From a virus: a stretch of 28,100 bases of DNA. The DNA lies in the IMG/VR virus record IMGVR_UViG_3300045286_000054, positions 1 to 28,100 of that record, one strand, 5' to 3'. The notes under the pieces are model-generated. The model was not told the DNA's origin. It searched no databases and worked only from the letters and a program-made list of their open reading frames with translations. Positions 7,324-15,142 of the stretch are shown in pieces. Numbering within the stretch: the stretch's first letter is position 1; every line of letters begins with the position of its first letter. The translations under genes and the position numbers were made by a program.

Positions 7324-8430
7324 TCACCGGGTGTAGGCGGAGATGTCCGCCTGGATAAGGATGGGGCTGTTGTCGCGCTCCTCGTCAAGCGCCTCGCCAA
7401 TCTCCTCCTTGGCCTTGGCCATCAGGTAGACCTCGCGGTCCTGCGGTACGTCCGGCAGCTCCGCCGCAAAGTAGCTCGCCAGCCACCAGATCACCGCATC
7501 GTACCAGCGCACCGGCAGCTCGACCGGGTTGTTGAAGTCCTGGACGTCGGCGATGTACCTATGGCGCATGAGGAACACCTGCGCAAAGGTGCTCTCGTTC
7601 CCCGGTACCGGCCAGAGATACATGGTCGGTTGCTCGGCGAAGTTGCTGTCCGGGTTCAGGTCGCGCGACAGCCAGAACTGCAACGGGCGCCCGCTGAACG
7701 CCTTGTTAGGCAGCGTCAGGTACTGCTCCCGGTTGAGCCGGGCCATCGGCAGGTCCAGCGGTGCCGTGCCCAGGTACAGCTCACGCACGGAAAGGGTGCC
7801 ACCACCGGTCTCCCTTACACGAAAGAACAGGCTACCTCCGGCCGGCGGCGAGGCGACCTCGTACCAGACCCACTGCTTATCGGGGTAGAGGGTCTGTACC
7901 TGGCCGAAGGGGGCCGCGATCGTCTGCACGAGCGTGTAGGTAAGCCCGTCGTTGCTGGCCTCGAAGACCAGGTTGTGCCACTGGTCGCCGTTGGCCATGA
8001 ACCCGACCAGGTTTACCACCGTGGCAGAGAGGAACTGCGCCGTGATCGCGCCGTTGGTGCTGGTCTGCACCAGGCTGGTCGTCAGGTCGCCGTCGTCGGC
8101 CCGCGCCGCGACGCCCCCGGCGTTGGTGCTGTAGGAGTCGCCCACCCGCGTCGATAGCCGCCAGAAGCAGCTGTCCGGCAGGATGTCGACCGTGCCCGGT
8201 GGCAGCTGGACGGTGCCTTCCTGTTGGTAGAGCGGGAGCAGGACCCGCTCCTGACACCACAGCGGCACGGTCTTGTTGCTCAGCTCCGCCAGCGCGAAGC
8301 CAAGTGCCTCCTTGGCGATGACCTGGTGCTCGCCCGTCAGCTTCTGGCGCGGGATCTTGCACCGGGCAACCGCGTGGTCGACCATCTGCCCCAGGGTGAG
8401 CCGGTAGTTGCCGACGGAGAGAGCCACCAC
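7324..8430 (-). CDS. Head-tail adaptor-like protein with inserted discoidin-like domain
   Basis: The 368-residue protein has an N-terminal helical part (VGNYRLTLGQMVDHAVARCKI to LYQQEGTVQLPPGTVDIL, about 5-85). Its C-terminal part ends in VPVRWYDAVIWWLASYFAAELPDV and a helix with KAKEEIGEALDEERDNSP (about 310-365). This is typical of podovirus adaptor/tail accessory proteins (P22 gp4 or T7 gp11-like) that join portal and tail. Between them, residues about 98-222 form an extra beta domain. Segments such as ADDGDLTT, WHNLVFEASNDGLTYT and FFRVRETGGGTLSVRELYLG resemble a discoidin (F5/8 type C) or carbohydrate-binding jelly roll. The GTG start at 8430 follows an AGGGTGA ribosome site just after the DUF6496-like stop; the next codon is also GTG. 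The adaptor call rests on pattern and context. Confidence 0.68.
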   Translation of the reverse strand: MVALSVGNYRLTLGQMVDHAVARCKIPRQKLTGEHQVIAKEALGFALAELSNKTVPLWCQERVLLPLYQQEGTVQLPPGTVDILPDSCFWRLSTRVGDSYSTNAGGVAARADDGDLTTSLVQTSTNGAITAQFLSATVVNLVGFMANGDQWHNLVFEASNDGLTYTLVQTIAAPFGQVQTLYPDKQWVWYEVASPPAGGSLFFRVRETGGGTLSVRELYLGTAPLDLPMARLNREQYLTLPNKAFSGRPLQFWLSRDLNPDSNFAEQPTMYLWPVPGNESTFAQVFLMRHRYIADVQDFNNPVELPVRWYDAVIWWLASYFAAELPDVPQDREVYLMAKAKEEIGEALDEERDNSPILIQADISAYTR

Positions 8431-8436
8431 GTCACC

Positions 8437-8643
8437 CTAGTAATTGGAGCACTTGCCGACGTAACCGCCGCCAGCCAGTTTTACCTTACCGCCCGCGCAT
8501 CTCTTAGGCGGCGGGGGTATCTTCGCGCCGGACTCCCGCGCCGTGTTCAGGGCTATCGCCACCGCCTGCTTGTGTGGCTTCCCCGCCTCCTGCTCCACCC
8601 CGATGTTGTGCCCGATGTTCTTCTTCCCCGGTAGCAGCGGCAT
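8437..8643 (-). CDS. DUF6496-like small phage protein
   Basis: This 68-residue protein contains the phrase NIGVEQEAGKPHKQAVAIALNTARESGAKI. It is the hallmark of a small conserved family (DUF6496-type) common in phage structural regions and metagenomes; the function is not known. The tail is basic and Gly-rich with two Cys (KRCAGGKVKLAGGGYVGKCSNY). ATG 8643-8641 is preceded by GGAGGACGACC, a strong ribosome binding site lying inside the upstream gene's frame. The upstream gene appears to continue about 140 bases into this one in another frame. Confidence 0.75.
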   Translation of the reverse strand: MPLLPGKKNIGHNIGVEQEAGKPHKQAVAIALNTARESGAKIPPPPKRCAGGKVKLAGGGYVGKCSNY

Positions 8644-8794
8644 GGTCGTCCTCCATCAGCTTTGAGATTGCCCGCGCGGCCCGGTGCAGCAGGTATTGAA
8701 CCTCGCCCGCGCCGCTCATCCCGGCCATCGCGTGCTTCTCATAGACGCCCGCGATGATCATCAACTCCGTCCGATATTTGCTGTGGTCTGTCAC
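8504..8794 (-). CDS. Small hypothetical protein overlapping the next gene
   Basis: The 96-residue frame starts at GTG 8794-8792, which overlaps the stop of the upstream gene as GTGA and follows a strong GGAGGG ribosome binding site. The first 51 residues (VTDHSKYRTELMIIAGVYEKHAMAGMSGAGEVQYLLHRAA and onward) look like genuine protein with an amphipathic helix. The last 45 residues, past base 8643, overlap the DUF6496-like gene in a different frame. They are low-complexity Gly/Glu/Arg/Ala, as expected for a shadow reading. Either the two genes truly overlap by about 140 bases, or a base error or frameshift has hidden an earlier stop. I do not recognise the family. Confidence 0.6.
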   Translation of the reverse strand: MTDHSKYRTELMIIAGVYEKHAMAGMSGAGEVQYLLHRAARAISKLMEDDHAAATGEEEHRAQHRGGAGGGEATQAGGGDSPEHGAGVRREDTPAA

Positions 8795-10056
8795 CGTTTA
8801 CGCCCTCCTTTCACGCTGCCCCCGCGCCGGAACCCGGCGCGCCCCGCCTGCGAGGACGAGGTCGGGTCACCGCGATTGCCGTAGGGGTCGCCACCACGGT
8901 TTGTTGGGTCACTGTACCCACCCACCGCGTTGCCCATCACCCCGACAGCTCGACCGGCGTTGTCCGTTCCGGCACGAGCCGCCTGCATCGCCCGCGCCTC
9001 GTTGCCGGTGAGCTGCCCGGCCGCCACACGCGCCGCCAGCGTGGGGTCCGGCCCTTGGTAGCCGGGGATGTCGGACCACCCGCCCAGCGCGCTGGGGTCC
9101 ATCCCCAGCGCCGTCGCGGCAGCCATCTTCGCCGTGGTCTCGATCGGGTTTATGACCCCGATGGCGTTGCCGATGGCCGCGCTCAACGCGCCGGGGGTGA
9201 GCGGCGCGGTGCCGCGGTTGAACTGCTCCGCCTCGCGTGCCGGCTGCACGGTTATCCCGGAGGGCGTCGTGGCGCTCGGGGCGCCCTGGTAGACGCTCCC
9301 GCCGGGACTCGGGGCGAGCTGCCGCTGGCGCGAGAGCGGCGCCACGGCCATGCCCAGCTGGTCGGTCACCTTCCGCAGCCGGGTCGTCAGGTCGGGGGCG
9401 GCGGCCGTATCCTGTCCGGTAACGACGCCGCCCTGGTCAAAATTTCTTGGGCGCCCTCCCCCGCGGTAGCCGGGCATGAGCTTCTGGCCTGGTCGGCCCA
9501 TCTCGCGCACCTGGTTGGTGGCCGCGATCTGCGGCTGGTCCGCGTTCTCCATTGGGTTGCGCTGGTTGGACCGGTACGTCGGCTTCAGCTTGCTGCTGCT
9601 GGCCGGCACGTTCTTGGCCTCAACCCGGCCGCCCTTCGCGAACCGGCTGAGGACACCCACCTTGCCGCCACCCCGGTAGGGGTCCGGCGTGCTCTTCCCG
9701 CCACGGTCATCGGCGTCCTGATCGTGCTCCCGCTCGACCCGGCCGCCACCCTTTAGGCGCGCGACGCTCTTTCCCGCCGGAGGCACGTACTCGCCGGACG
9801 AGGCCTTCTTGTCGAAGGCGGCGTTCGGGCCGCGCGTCACGCCGGCCGGGGCGATCTTCTCACCGGACGAGGCCCGTGCGTCGTAGGCGCGGGCCTGTCC
9901 CTGGCTGGGTACCCCGCGCGGGGGCACCGCCTCGCCCGTGGTGCCGGCCCGCGCGCGGGCGTGCTGGCGCACGGGGACCTTGCCCTCGCCGGAAGACCCG
10001 GTGAACCCGAACCCGGCCGGGAAGTCGTGGCTGCCGTACTTGAGCGTCTTGCCCAT
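8791..10056 (-). CDS. Gly/Arg-rich low-complexity virion-region protein
   Basis: The 421-residue protein starts at ATG 10056 with an AGGAG site just upstream (MGKTLKYGSHDF). The open frame extends further upstream, but only as a shadow of the spike gene. Its N-terminal half has near-repeated phrases (SSGEGKVPV, ASSGEKIAPAG, ASSGEYVPPAGKS). Several KGGGRVE, RGGGKVGV and AKGGRVEA patches follow, a style seen in phage structural-region proteins of unknown role. The second half (about 235-421) is Ala/Gly/Pro-rich with predicted helices around TTRLRKVTDQLGMAVAPLSR, AAIGNAIGVINPIETTAKMAAATALGMD and LTGNEARAMQAARAGTDNAGRAVGVMGNAVGG. It ends in a basic RRGGSVKGGRKR. It may be an internal or ejected virion protein; this is inference from composition and place. 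Confidence 0.7.
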   Translation of the reverse strand: MGKTLKYGSHDFPAGFGFTGSSGEGKVPVRQHARARAGTTGEAVPPRGVPSQGQARAYDARASSGEKIAPAGVTRGPNAAFDKKASSGEYVPPAGKSVARLKGGGRVEREHDQDADDRGGKSTPDPYRGGGKVGVLSRFAKGGRVEAKNVPASSSKLKPTYRSNQRNPMENADQPQIAATNQVREMGRPGQKLMPGYRGGGRPRNFDQGGVVTGQDTAAAPDLTTRLRKVTDQLGMAVAPLSRQRQLAPSPGGSVYQGAPSATTPSGITVQPAREAEQFNRGTAPLTPGALSAAIGNAIGVINPIETTAKMAAATALGMDPSALGGWSDIPGYQGPDPTLAARVAAGQLTGNEARAMQAARAGTDNAGRAVGVMGNAVGGYSDPTNRGGDPYGNRGDPTSSSQAGRAGFRRGGSVKGGRKR

Positions 10057-10073
10057 CGTGGTACTCCTCTGTC

Positions 10074-12176
10074 CTAGGCCGCTCCGACGCCCTGCATGTA
10101 TGCCAGCAGGGCGGTGTAAAGATCCGATTGGTTCTGCGCCGTCATGTTGCGCGCGAACCCCCAGGCGGCGATCTGGGTGCTCGGTTGCGCGAAGATCGCC
10201 GCCGTGATGCGGCCGACGTTTAGGTTGGCCGAGTTCAACGCCACCGAGGCTGCGTTCGGGTTGCTGGTGATCGTGATCGCCGCGCCGTTGTGGTAGAACT
10301 GCGTCGACCCGGCCCCGGACCGGTTGGCAGCCCACAGGCCCGACCCGTCCGTCACCGTCGCGCCCGCCGTCCCGGACCCGGAGGTCTGGGCGAGCCGCGC
10401 CAGGAAGGCGTCGGTCGTCAGGCGCGGTCCCAGCGTGATCCCGTCCGTCCCGTCGAACCATCCGAGGCACTGGCCGGTCTGCTGCGTCCCGACGATCCAG
10501 GCCCAGATGCCGTGGCTGTTCTGCGAACTCAGGACATCGAACGCCGTGACCGGGTTGAAGTTGGTGTCGTGCCAATCCGTCGTGCCGTTGTAGGTGAACC
10601 CGCGGTCGGCCGTGAACGTCGGCGCGCCGCCGCCAACCGACATGTTGTTGCGGTCCCGCAGGATGTTCAGGAGCGCCGCCTGCGAGTCGTGGGCCGCCAT
10701 GAGACAGACCACGTCGAGCATCGTCGGCATCAGGAACTGCGGCGCCGCCGTTATGGCCTTCAGCGCGGTAAACAGGTTGTCCAGCAGCTGGCAACGTACC
10801 TGCGACGGTTGCACCGTCATACGTGAGACGTAGTTCGCCGCCTCGAAGTTCACGAAATTCAGGCCGAAGGGGTACTTGAACTTCAGGATGCCGGGGGCAC
10901 CGAAGGCGACCGCCTGCAGCGTGCCGTCCTCGACCGTATCGTCGTTTCCCTTCTGCCCGATGATGGCCCGCGCGTTGGCATGACCACCGGGGATGACGGC
11001 CAGCTCCAGCCACGGCCAGTTGTTGGCGGGCTGTGCGATGACCATAGATGGTTGGTTCCAGGTACCGCCCGCGCTCCGTGTCATGTGGTAGCAGGCACCA
11101 TCGGCGTTCTTGCCGAACAGCAACTCGGTCGTGCCGTCAGCGTTCGGATAGGCAACGGCCAGCCCGGCGCGCCGGTTGATCAGCCCGTCGACCACCTGGA
11201 CAGGGGCCGACCACGATCCGGTGACGAACTGCGAATGCCAGACGCGGACCGGGTTACCGTCGTCCGTGTAGTAGTAGAGGTTGAGCACGCTGCTGCTGTC
11301 GAGAAACAGCGCGAAGGGGCTGTTGACGTTGCCGCCGCTGCCGGTGAATGCCTGGGCACGGAAGTGCGCCTCGCAGGTCGCGAAGTCCACCGGCTGCGAG
11401 CCGGGCACTACCGAGAAGTCGTTCTGCACGTTGCGGATGTTGCCGGTCGTCGTGTCGTAGATGATGACATATGCGTTCTTACGCGCCACGTCGGAGTTGT
11501 CGGAGAAGTTCAGCAACAGGTAAACGTCGGTCCCGCTGACGAACCCTTGGCTCAGATAGCAGATACCGGAGACGGCGTTCCAAGTGACAAGCTGTTGCGA
11601 TGCGCCCCATGTCGGCGTGCCACTGCCGTCGATTGCCGTCGTCTGCTGATGCGCCACGAGCTGCTGCGACGCGCCAGCGCAACTGAAGAAGTGCATTACC
11701 GACCCGACAAACACCGGGTGCGGGTAGGTCAGCGACCCAGCCTGTGACACGATGTCCGTCTGCGCCGTCCATAGGCTCGGGTCGTTCGCGTTTGTCGTGA
11801 CGCTGATTTTCTGCGCCGAATTGTGGCTGCCGAAGTAGAGAAAGATGCGACCGTTCGCGTCCGGCCCGCACAGCGCCGGGACGCCGTGGCTGTCGTTCAC
11901 CAGCGGAGACAGCCCCGCCGTGTACACCGGCCCCCACGTCCCCGCGCCGTGGTCATACACCCGGACCTCGATCCGCCGCGTGTCGCCAGCCAGCTCGGCC
12001 TCCCACGCGAACCAGGTCTTGTTCGTCGAAGCTACATATAGGGCCGCCGGGTAACTGGCCCACCCGTACCAGGCGGCCGTGGAGCCGTTGTTGGCGAAGA
12101 ACGGCGACCCCGCCGGGACCGCCAAGGCGCGGCCCATGGGACCGGCGCCGATACCGATGCCGACCCCGAGGCCCAT
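10074..12176 (-). CDS. Tail spike: BNR-type beta-propeller with C-terminal lectin-like domain
   Basis: The 700-residue protein begins with a short Gly-rich lead. Then comes a propeller-like region (about 35-400) with YPAALYVASTNKTWFAWEAEL, DSHGVPALCGPDANGRIFLYFGSHN (D95, H97, H118) and YPHPVFVG. These are signatures of the BNR_4 family, which includes sialidase-like folds and polysaccharide lyases. A linker follows (about 420-530). The C-terminal region (about 535-690, with WHDTNFNP, IWAWIVGTQQTGQCLGWFDG and GSTQFYHNGAAI) resembles a concanavalin/LamG-like domain. The likely role is recognition, and possibly depolymerisation, of a surface glycan. Catalysis cannot be asserted from motifs alone. 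It follows the spike-base-like gene directly, which fits a spike assembly. Confidence 0.75.
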   Translation of the reverse strand: MGLGVGIGIGAGPMGRALAVPAGSPFFANNGSTAAWYGWASYPAALYVASTNKTWFAWEAELAGDTRRIEVRVYDHGAGTWGPVYTAGLSPLVNDSHGVPALCGPDANGRIFLYFGSHNSAQKISVTTNANDPSLWTAQTDIVSQAGSLTYPHPVFVGSVMHFFSCAGASQQLVAHQQTTAIDGSGTPTWGASQQLVTWNAVSGICYLSQGFVSGTDVYLLLNFSDNSDVARKNAYVIIYDTTTGNIRNVQNDFSVVPGSQPVDFATCEAHFRAQAFTGSGGNVNSPFALFLDSSSVLNLYYYTDDGNPVRVWHSQFVTGSWSAPVQVVDGLINRRAGLAVAYPNADGTTELLFGKNADGACYHMTRSAGGTWNQPSMVIAQPANNWPWLELAVIPGGHANARAIIGQKGNDDTVEDGTLQAVAFGAPGILKFKYPFGLNFVNFEAANYVSRMTVQPSQVRCQLLDNLFTALKAITAAPQFLMPTMLDVVCLMAAHDSQAALLNILRDRNNMSVGGGAPTFTADRGFTYNGTTDWHDTNFNPVTAFDVLSSQNSHGIWAWIVGTQQTGQCLGWFDGTDGITLGPRLTTDAFLARLAQTSGSGTAGATVTDGSGLWAANRSGAGSTQFYHNGAAITITSNPNAASVALNSANLNVGRITAAIFAQPSTQIAAWGFARNMTAQNQSDLYTALLAYMQGVGAA

Positions 12177-12178
12177 GT

Positions 12179-12457
12179 CTAGTACACCGCGACCAGCGTG
12201 ATGCCGCCCGTCGTGTTAGTAACGTTGACGCGCCGGGCGCGGACCGGGATCACGAACGGCGCCGCCGCGATCGCCCAGGTCACCGCCCGGCCGGCCGTGT
12301 CCACGACCGCGACGTTGCCCACTGACAGCACCGCGATGGCCGCGTCGATGGGCTTGGTCGCATCGTCCGGGTCGGTGAAGTTCACCGTGTCACTCGGCGT
12401 CGGCACGAAGTGCTTGTCGCCGACGAAGGCCGCGCTGGCCCGCCTGCCGCTGCTCAT
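12179..12457 (-). CDS. Spike base-like protein (RcGTA Rcc01079-like)
   Basis: This 92-residue protein has the pattern FVPTPSDTVNFTDPDDATKPIDAAIAVLSVGNVAVVDTAGRAVTW, then IPVRARRVNVTNTTGGITLVAVY. It matches a small conserved phage family (T/P-S-D-T near the start, VG-G-N/D-V in the middle, P-I/V-R-x-x-R-V and a final L-Y/V-A-x-Y). One member is the spike base protein of the Rhodobacter gene transfer agent. Such proteins form a beta-rich platform for spikes. The start overlaps the previous stop as ATGA, and the stop lies just before the spike gene. The assignment is by recalled family pattern, with supporting synteny. Confidence 0.7.
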   Translation of the reverse strand: MSSGRRASAAFVGDKHFVPTPSDTVNFTDPDDATKPIDAAIAVLSVGNVAVVDTAGRAVTWAIAAAPFVIPVRARRVNVTNTTGGITLVAVY

Positions 12458-12675
12458 CCTACCCTCCTCTGGCGCGGAGCCAGGACCGGCACCGCCGGCC
12501 CCAGCTCCAGCTCATACAGGTCGTCCGGCAACCGGGTCTCCCGCCGCAGCTCACGGCCCTGCGTCAACGCGAGGTAGGCCGTGAGGTTGCCGTAGCGCCG
12601 GCAGATCTCCTCCCGCATCTCGGCCGAGACGTAGAGTACGTTGCTCGGCCGCCGGAAGATCGGGATGCTGCTCAC
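12454..12675 (-). CDS. Hypothetical protein
   Basis: The 73-residue protein starts at GTG 12675 (VSSIPIFRRPSNVLYVSAEMREEICRRYGNLTAYLALTQGRELRR) and ends ATGA-coupled to the spike-base-like gene. It is rich in Arg/Glu with a predicted central helix and has a basic C-terminal tail (LAPRQRRVG). Only weak ribosome binding signal is visible (TAGGCGG). I do not recognise the family. Tight packing between virion genes suggests a small structural or assembly role. Confidence 0.65.
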   Translation of the reverse strand: MSSIPIFRRPSNVLYVSAEMREEICRRYGNLTAYLALTQGRELRRETRLPDDLYELELGPAVPVLAPRQRRVG

Positions 12676-12683
12676 GACGCCGC

Positions 12684-13445
12684 CTACGTGGCGGCGAGGT
12701 TCTGGTCGACGCCGAAGGCGCCGATGCGCGTGGCGTTCGGGCCGGCGCCGATGCCGGGGATGGCGATCGTCACCACGAGGCGCTTGCTCCCGTCGAGGGC
12801 GCCCGAGGCAGTGTAGGTGCCGCGGACGTCACCCGTGGTCGTCGTGGCTGGGCTGGTGGCGTCCGCCACGGTGGCGGTGCCGGCGTCCTGGGCCAGGACG
12901 TTGTTGAAGCCGGTCTTGACCAGGTAGCCGCGGTCGGTGAAGGCGACCGGCGACCCGAGGACGGCACCAAAGCCGGCCGAGATGTTGGCCACCGATGCCG
13001 AGGAGATCGAGACTTGGATGACCTGATAGAACGCCTTCTTGCCCTGCACGGTGTTGGCGTTCAGGCCGGAGAAGTCCTCGCTCATCCGCTGACCATAGCG
13101 GTCGTACCCGAGGACGGTCACGACGCGCGCCGCCTCGTTGCCGGATGCGGTGATCTGCACGTTACGGGGTACGTCCGCCTGGATGGCTACCTCGCCGCGG
13201 TTCGTGGTCACCTGCGTAGCGCCGGTGCCGGCCGTCAGGACGGCGAGCAGACCGGCGCCGATGGCCGCCGCGGTCACGATGTTGTTGGTCTGGCCCACCA
13301 CGGCCACGGTGTCCCAGACGTAGATGCGGCCCAGCGGGCCGACGCCGAAGCCGCCGGCCGGCGGGTTGGCGCCGGGCGCCGGCAGCGGGTCGCCGGGGGT
13401 GAGCTTGGCGTTGCCGAGGTAGAGGTCGTCAGAGAAGTGCGTCAC
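12684..13445 (-). CDS. Unrecognised virion structural protein
   Basis: The 253-residue protein starts at GTG 13445 with a GGAGA ribosome site. Its sequence is beta-rich and low in charge: GRIYVWDTVAVVGQTNNIVTAAAIGAG, EVAIQADVPRNVQITASGNEAARVVTVLGYDRYGQRMSEDF, then GYLVKTGFNNVLAQDAG and a final RLVVTIAIPGIGAGPN. This is typical of head decoration, head-fibre or baseplate-like proteins. It is the first gene after the terminator that follows the major capsid gene, and it is followed by the small proteins and the spike cluster. I cannot name its family. Confidence 0.7.
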   Translation of the reverse strand: MTHFSDDLYLGNAKLTPGDPLPAPGANPPAGGFGVGPLGRIYVWDTVAVVGQTNNIVTAAAIGAGLLAVLTAGTGATQVTTNRGEVAIQADVPRNVQITASGNEAARVVTVLGYDRYGQRMSEDFSGLNANTVQGKKAFYQVIQVSISSASVANISAGFGAVLGSPVAFTDRGYLVKTGFNNVLAQDAGTATVADATSPATTTTGDVRGTYTASGALDGSKRLVVTIAIPGIGAGPNATRIGAFGVDQNLAAT

Positions 13446-13503
13446 GGTCTAGTCTCCTCATGAAAGGCGACAGGCCCATGAAGGCCGGTCCCGTTCCCCG
13501 TTA

Positions 13504-13544
13504 GAAAATTGGGCGGGCAGCCCAGGGAGGTTGACCGCCCGCCC
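13504..13544 (-). terminator. Intrinsic terminator after major capsid gene
   Basis: On the minus strand an 8-bp perfect stem GGGCGGGC / GCCCGCCC (arms at 13544-13537 and 13518-13511) is followed at once by AATTTTC. It starts ten bases after the capsid stop codon, the usual place for a rho-independent terminator in phage head operons. The 18-base loop is long and can partly pair (CCTCCC with GGG), so some read-through into the downstream tail genes is likely. Confidence 0.75.
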
Positions 13545-13553
13545 ACCGGGCCA

Positions 13554-14465
13554 CTACAGGCCCTGGTTGCACCAGACGGCGCGCGGGTCCGTCCAGCCGA
13601 CATCGTACCGCTCGGTGGACTTGTAGCGCATGCTGTCCGTCTCGAAGTCGCCCTCCATGCTCTTCTCCAGCTTGCGGCGCATCATCAGCTTGAGGCCCTC
13701 CTGGGCGTCCGTGAGGATGAACCAGTTGGTCGTGCTGGTAAGACGGCTGACGTTGGCCTGGCCGCCCGACAGCAGCCCCAGCGACTTCACCGGGTTGATG
13801 TCGTTGTTGGCCGTGCCGGTGCGCAGCACGCTCTTGAGGAGCACCTCGGCCTGGAAGACGTTGGCCGGGGCGACGATCAACTTGAGCGGGTTGAGGCGGA
13901 TACGCTTGCCGTTGTTGTCGACGGCGTTGCGCACCGCCACAAGGCCCTGCTCCAGGCTCGTCTGGCTGAGCGCGGCGGCGGTCAACTGGTTGCTGAACAC
14001 GCCGCCGATGATCGGGTGGTTGGCGTTGGATAGACTGACACCATCACCGCCGGGGAACGAGGCGTTGAACGCCCGGTTCAGGATGTTGGCGGAGAGCGTC
14101 TCCTTCGTCTCGATCAGCGACTGCGCCAGGTGCCGGGCGTAGATCTGCCCGATCTTGATGTGGTCGCCGTCCTCGACGAGGACCTTGGTGAGCGCGAAGG
14201 CCAGCCCGTACACGCGGTACACGTACCGCTTGACGAACAGCTGGCCGCCCGACTGGTAGGTTACGGGCATGCCGTCCGGCAGCTCCGGCGCCGCTCCCAT
14301 GCCGAAGAGCACCGGCTCCTCGTGGTATTGCCGGGGCGTGCCGGTCTCCTCGCGGAGAAACTGCTGCCACTCGTCCGCCCGTTGGTCGTAGACGCCGTCG
14401 AACTCCTCGTTCAGGATCGGCGCGACGATCGAGCGGAAGTCCGTAGACCTCATTGGGTTTGCCAT
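13554..14465 (-). CDS. Major capsid protein, HK97-like fold
   Basis: The 303-residue protein forms the icosahedral shell. Recognisable segments of the phage capsid / Mu-type major head family are RVYGLAFALTKVLVEDGDHIKIGQIYARHLAQSLIETKETLSANILNRAF and GGDGVSLSNANHPIIGGVFSNQLTAAALSQTSLEQGLVAVRN. Others are DNNGKRIRLNPLKLIVAPANVFQAEVLLKS and TGTANNDINPVKSLG. The C-terminus carries the P-domain-like WFILTDAQEGLKLMMRRKLEKSMEGDFETDSMRYKSTERYDVGW. Length is within the usual 280-340. ATG 14465 has a GGGAGAT ribosome site; an in-frame ATG four codons later is the alternative start. It sits after the scaffold and decoration-like genes and is followed by a terminator, matching high-level expression. Confidence 0.93.
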   Translation of the reverse strand: MANPMRSTDFRSIVAPILNEEFDGVYDQRADEWQQFLREETGTPRQYHEEPVLFGMGAAPELPDGMPVTYQSGGQLFVKRYVYRVYGLAFALTKVLVEDGDHIKIGQIYARHLAQSLIETKETLSANILNRAFNASFPGGDGVSLSNANHPIIGGVFSNQLTAAALSQTSLEQGLVAVRNAVDNNGKRIRLNPLKLIVAPANVFQAEVLLKSVLRTGTANNDINPVKSLGLLSGGQANVSRLTSTTNWFILTDAQEGLKLMMRRKLEKSMEGDFETDSMRYKSTERYDVGWTDPRAVWCNQGL

Positions 14466-14478
14466 GGTCTATCTCCCG

Positions 14479-15084
14479 CTAGAAGCCGACCTTGTTCGCC
14501 ACGTCCTGGTGACGGGCAACCTGTACGATGATCCGGGTGAAGGCATCACCCCAGTCATTGTCGACCGACTCGTCGATCTTCATGATGCGCAGCTGGCCCT
14601 GCACGCCGGCGGTCAACGGCGTGGCGGTGCAGGCGGTGGCCGACTGCCCCGTCGTCGAGTTGCCGGAGGTGACGAGCGAACCGGCGGTGACGGAGAAGTC
14701 GATGTCCTCGCCGGGTGACGAGATGGGCAACGAACCGATCGACTGGATCTGGTAGTAGATCAGCGGGTCGCGGGTGAAGTAGACCCGCGCCGAGTAGTTG
14801 CCGAAGTCCTGGACGGTAGTGCCGTTTACCCAGGTCTGCAGCGCCGTCGGCGTACCGTCGGCGAGGTTGAAATACTCGACGCCCTGGAAGGTGCCGATAA
14901 AGTCAGCGCCCGTTTGGGCGGCGACGGCGAGGCGGCCGGTGGCGTCCATCGCGACCGGCGTGTTCTGGAAGAGCGTGGGCGTCGCCTCCATGAGCGCCTT
15001 GGTCTGACGCAGCATGAAGGGTCGGACCTGCCCGTCCGGGTGGTGCAGCGGCCTGAGCCCGAAGGGGGCAAAGACAGTGGCCAT
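14479..15084 (-). CDS. Head decoration/cement-like structural protein
   Basis: This 201-residue protein begins MATVFAPFGLRPLHHPDGQVRPF, the familiar opening of a structural protein family found just upstream of podovirus-type major capsid genes. The body is beta-rich (GRLAVAAQTGADFIGTFQGVEYFNLADGTPT, then VNGTTVQDFGNYSARVYFTRDP). The end, KIDESVDNDWGDAFTRIIVQVARHQ, is also a typical signature. Proteins in this slot are thought to stabilise the capsid surface. An AAGGATCC ribosome site precedes ATG 15084, and the major capsid start is 14 bases downstream. The structural nature is confident; the decoration role is inference from synteny. Confidence 0.75.
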   Translation of the reverse strand: MATVFAPFGLRPLHHPDGQVRPFMLRQTKALMEATPTLFQNTPVAMDATGRLAVAAQTGADFIGTFQGVEYFNLADGTPTALQTWVNGTTVQDFGNYSARVYFTRDPLIYYQIQSIGSLPISSPGEDIDFSVTAGSLVTSGNSTTGQSATACTATPLTAGVQGQLRIMKIDESVDNDWGDAFTRIIVQVARHQDVANKVGF

Positions 15085-15142
15085 GGAGGAGGATCCTTCT
15101 CATGAGGGTTCAGCGTAAGCGCCCCTCCTCCCGCGTGATGGT

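Noticed and set aside
10057-11013. N-terminal extension of the Gly/Arg-rich protein to 740 residues
   Set aside because: It runs inside the spike gene in another frame, while ATG 10056 has a proper AGGAG site.
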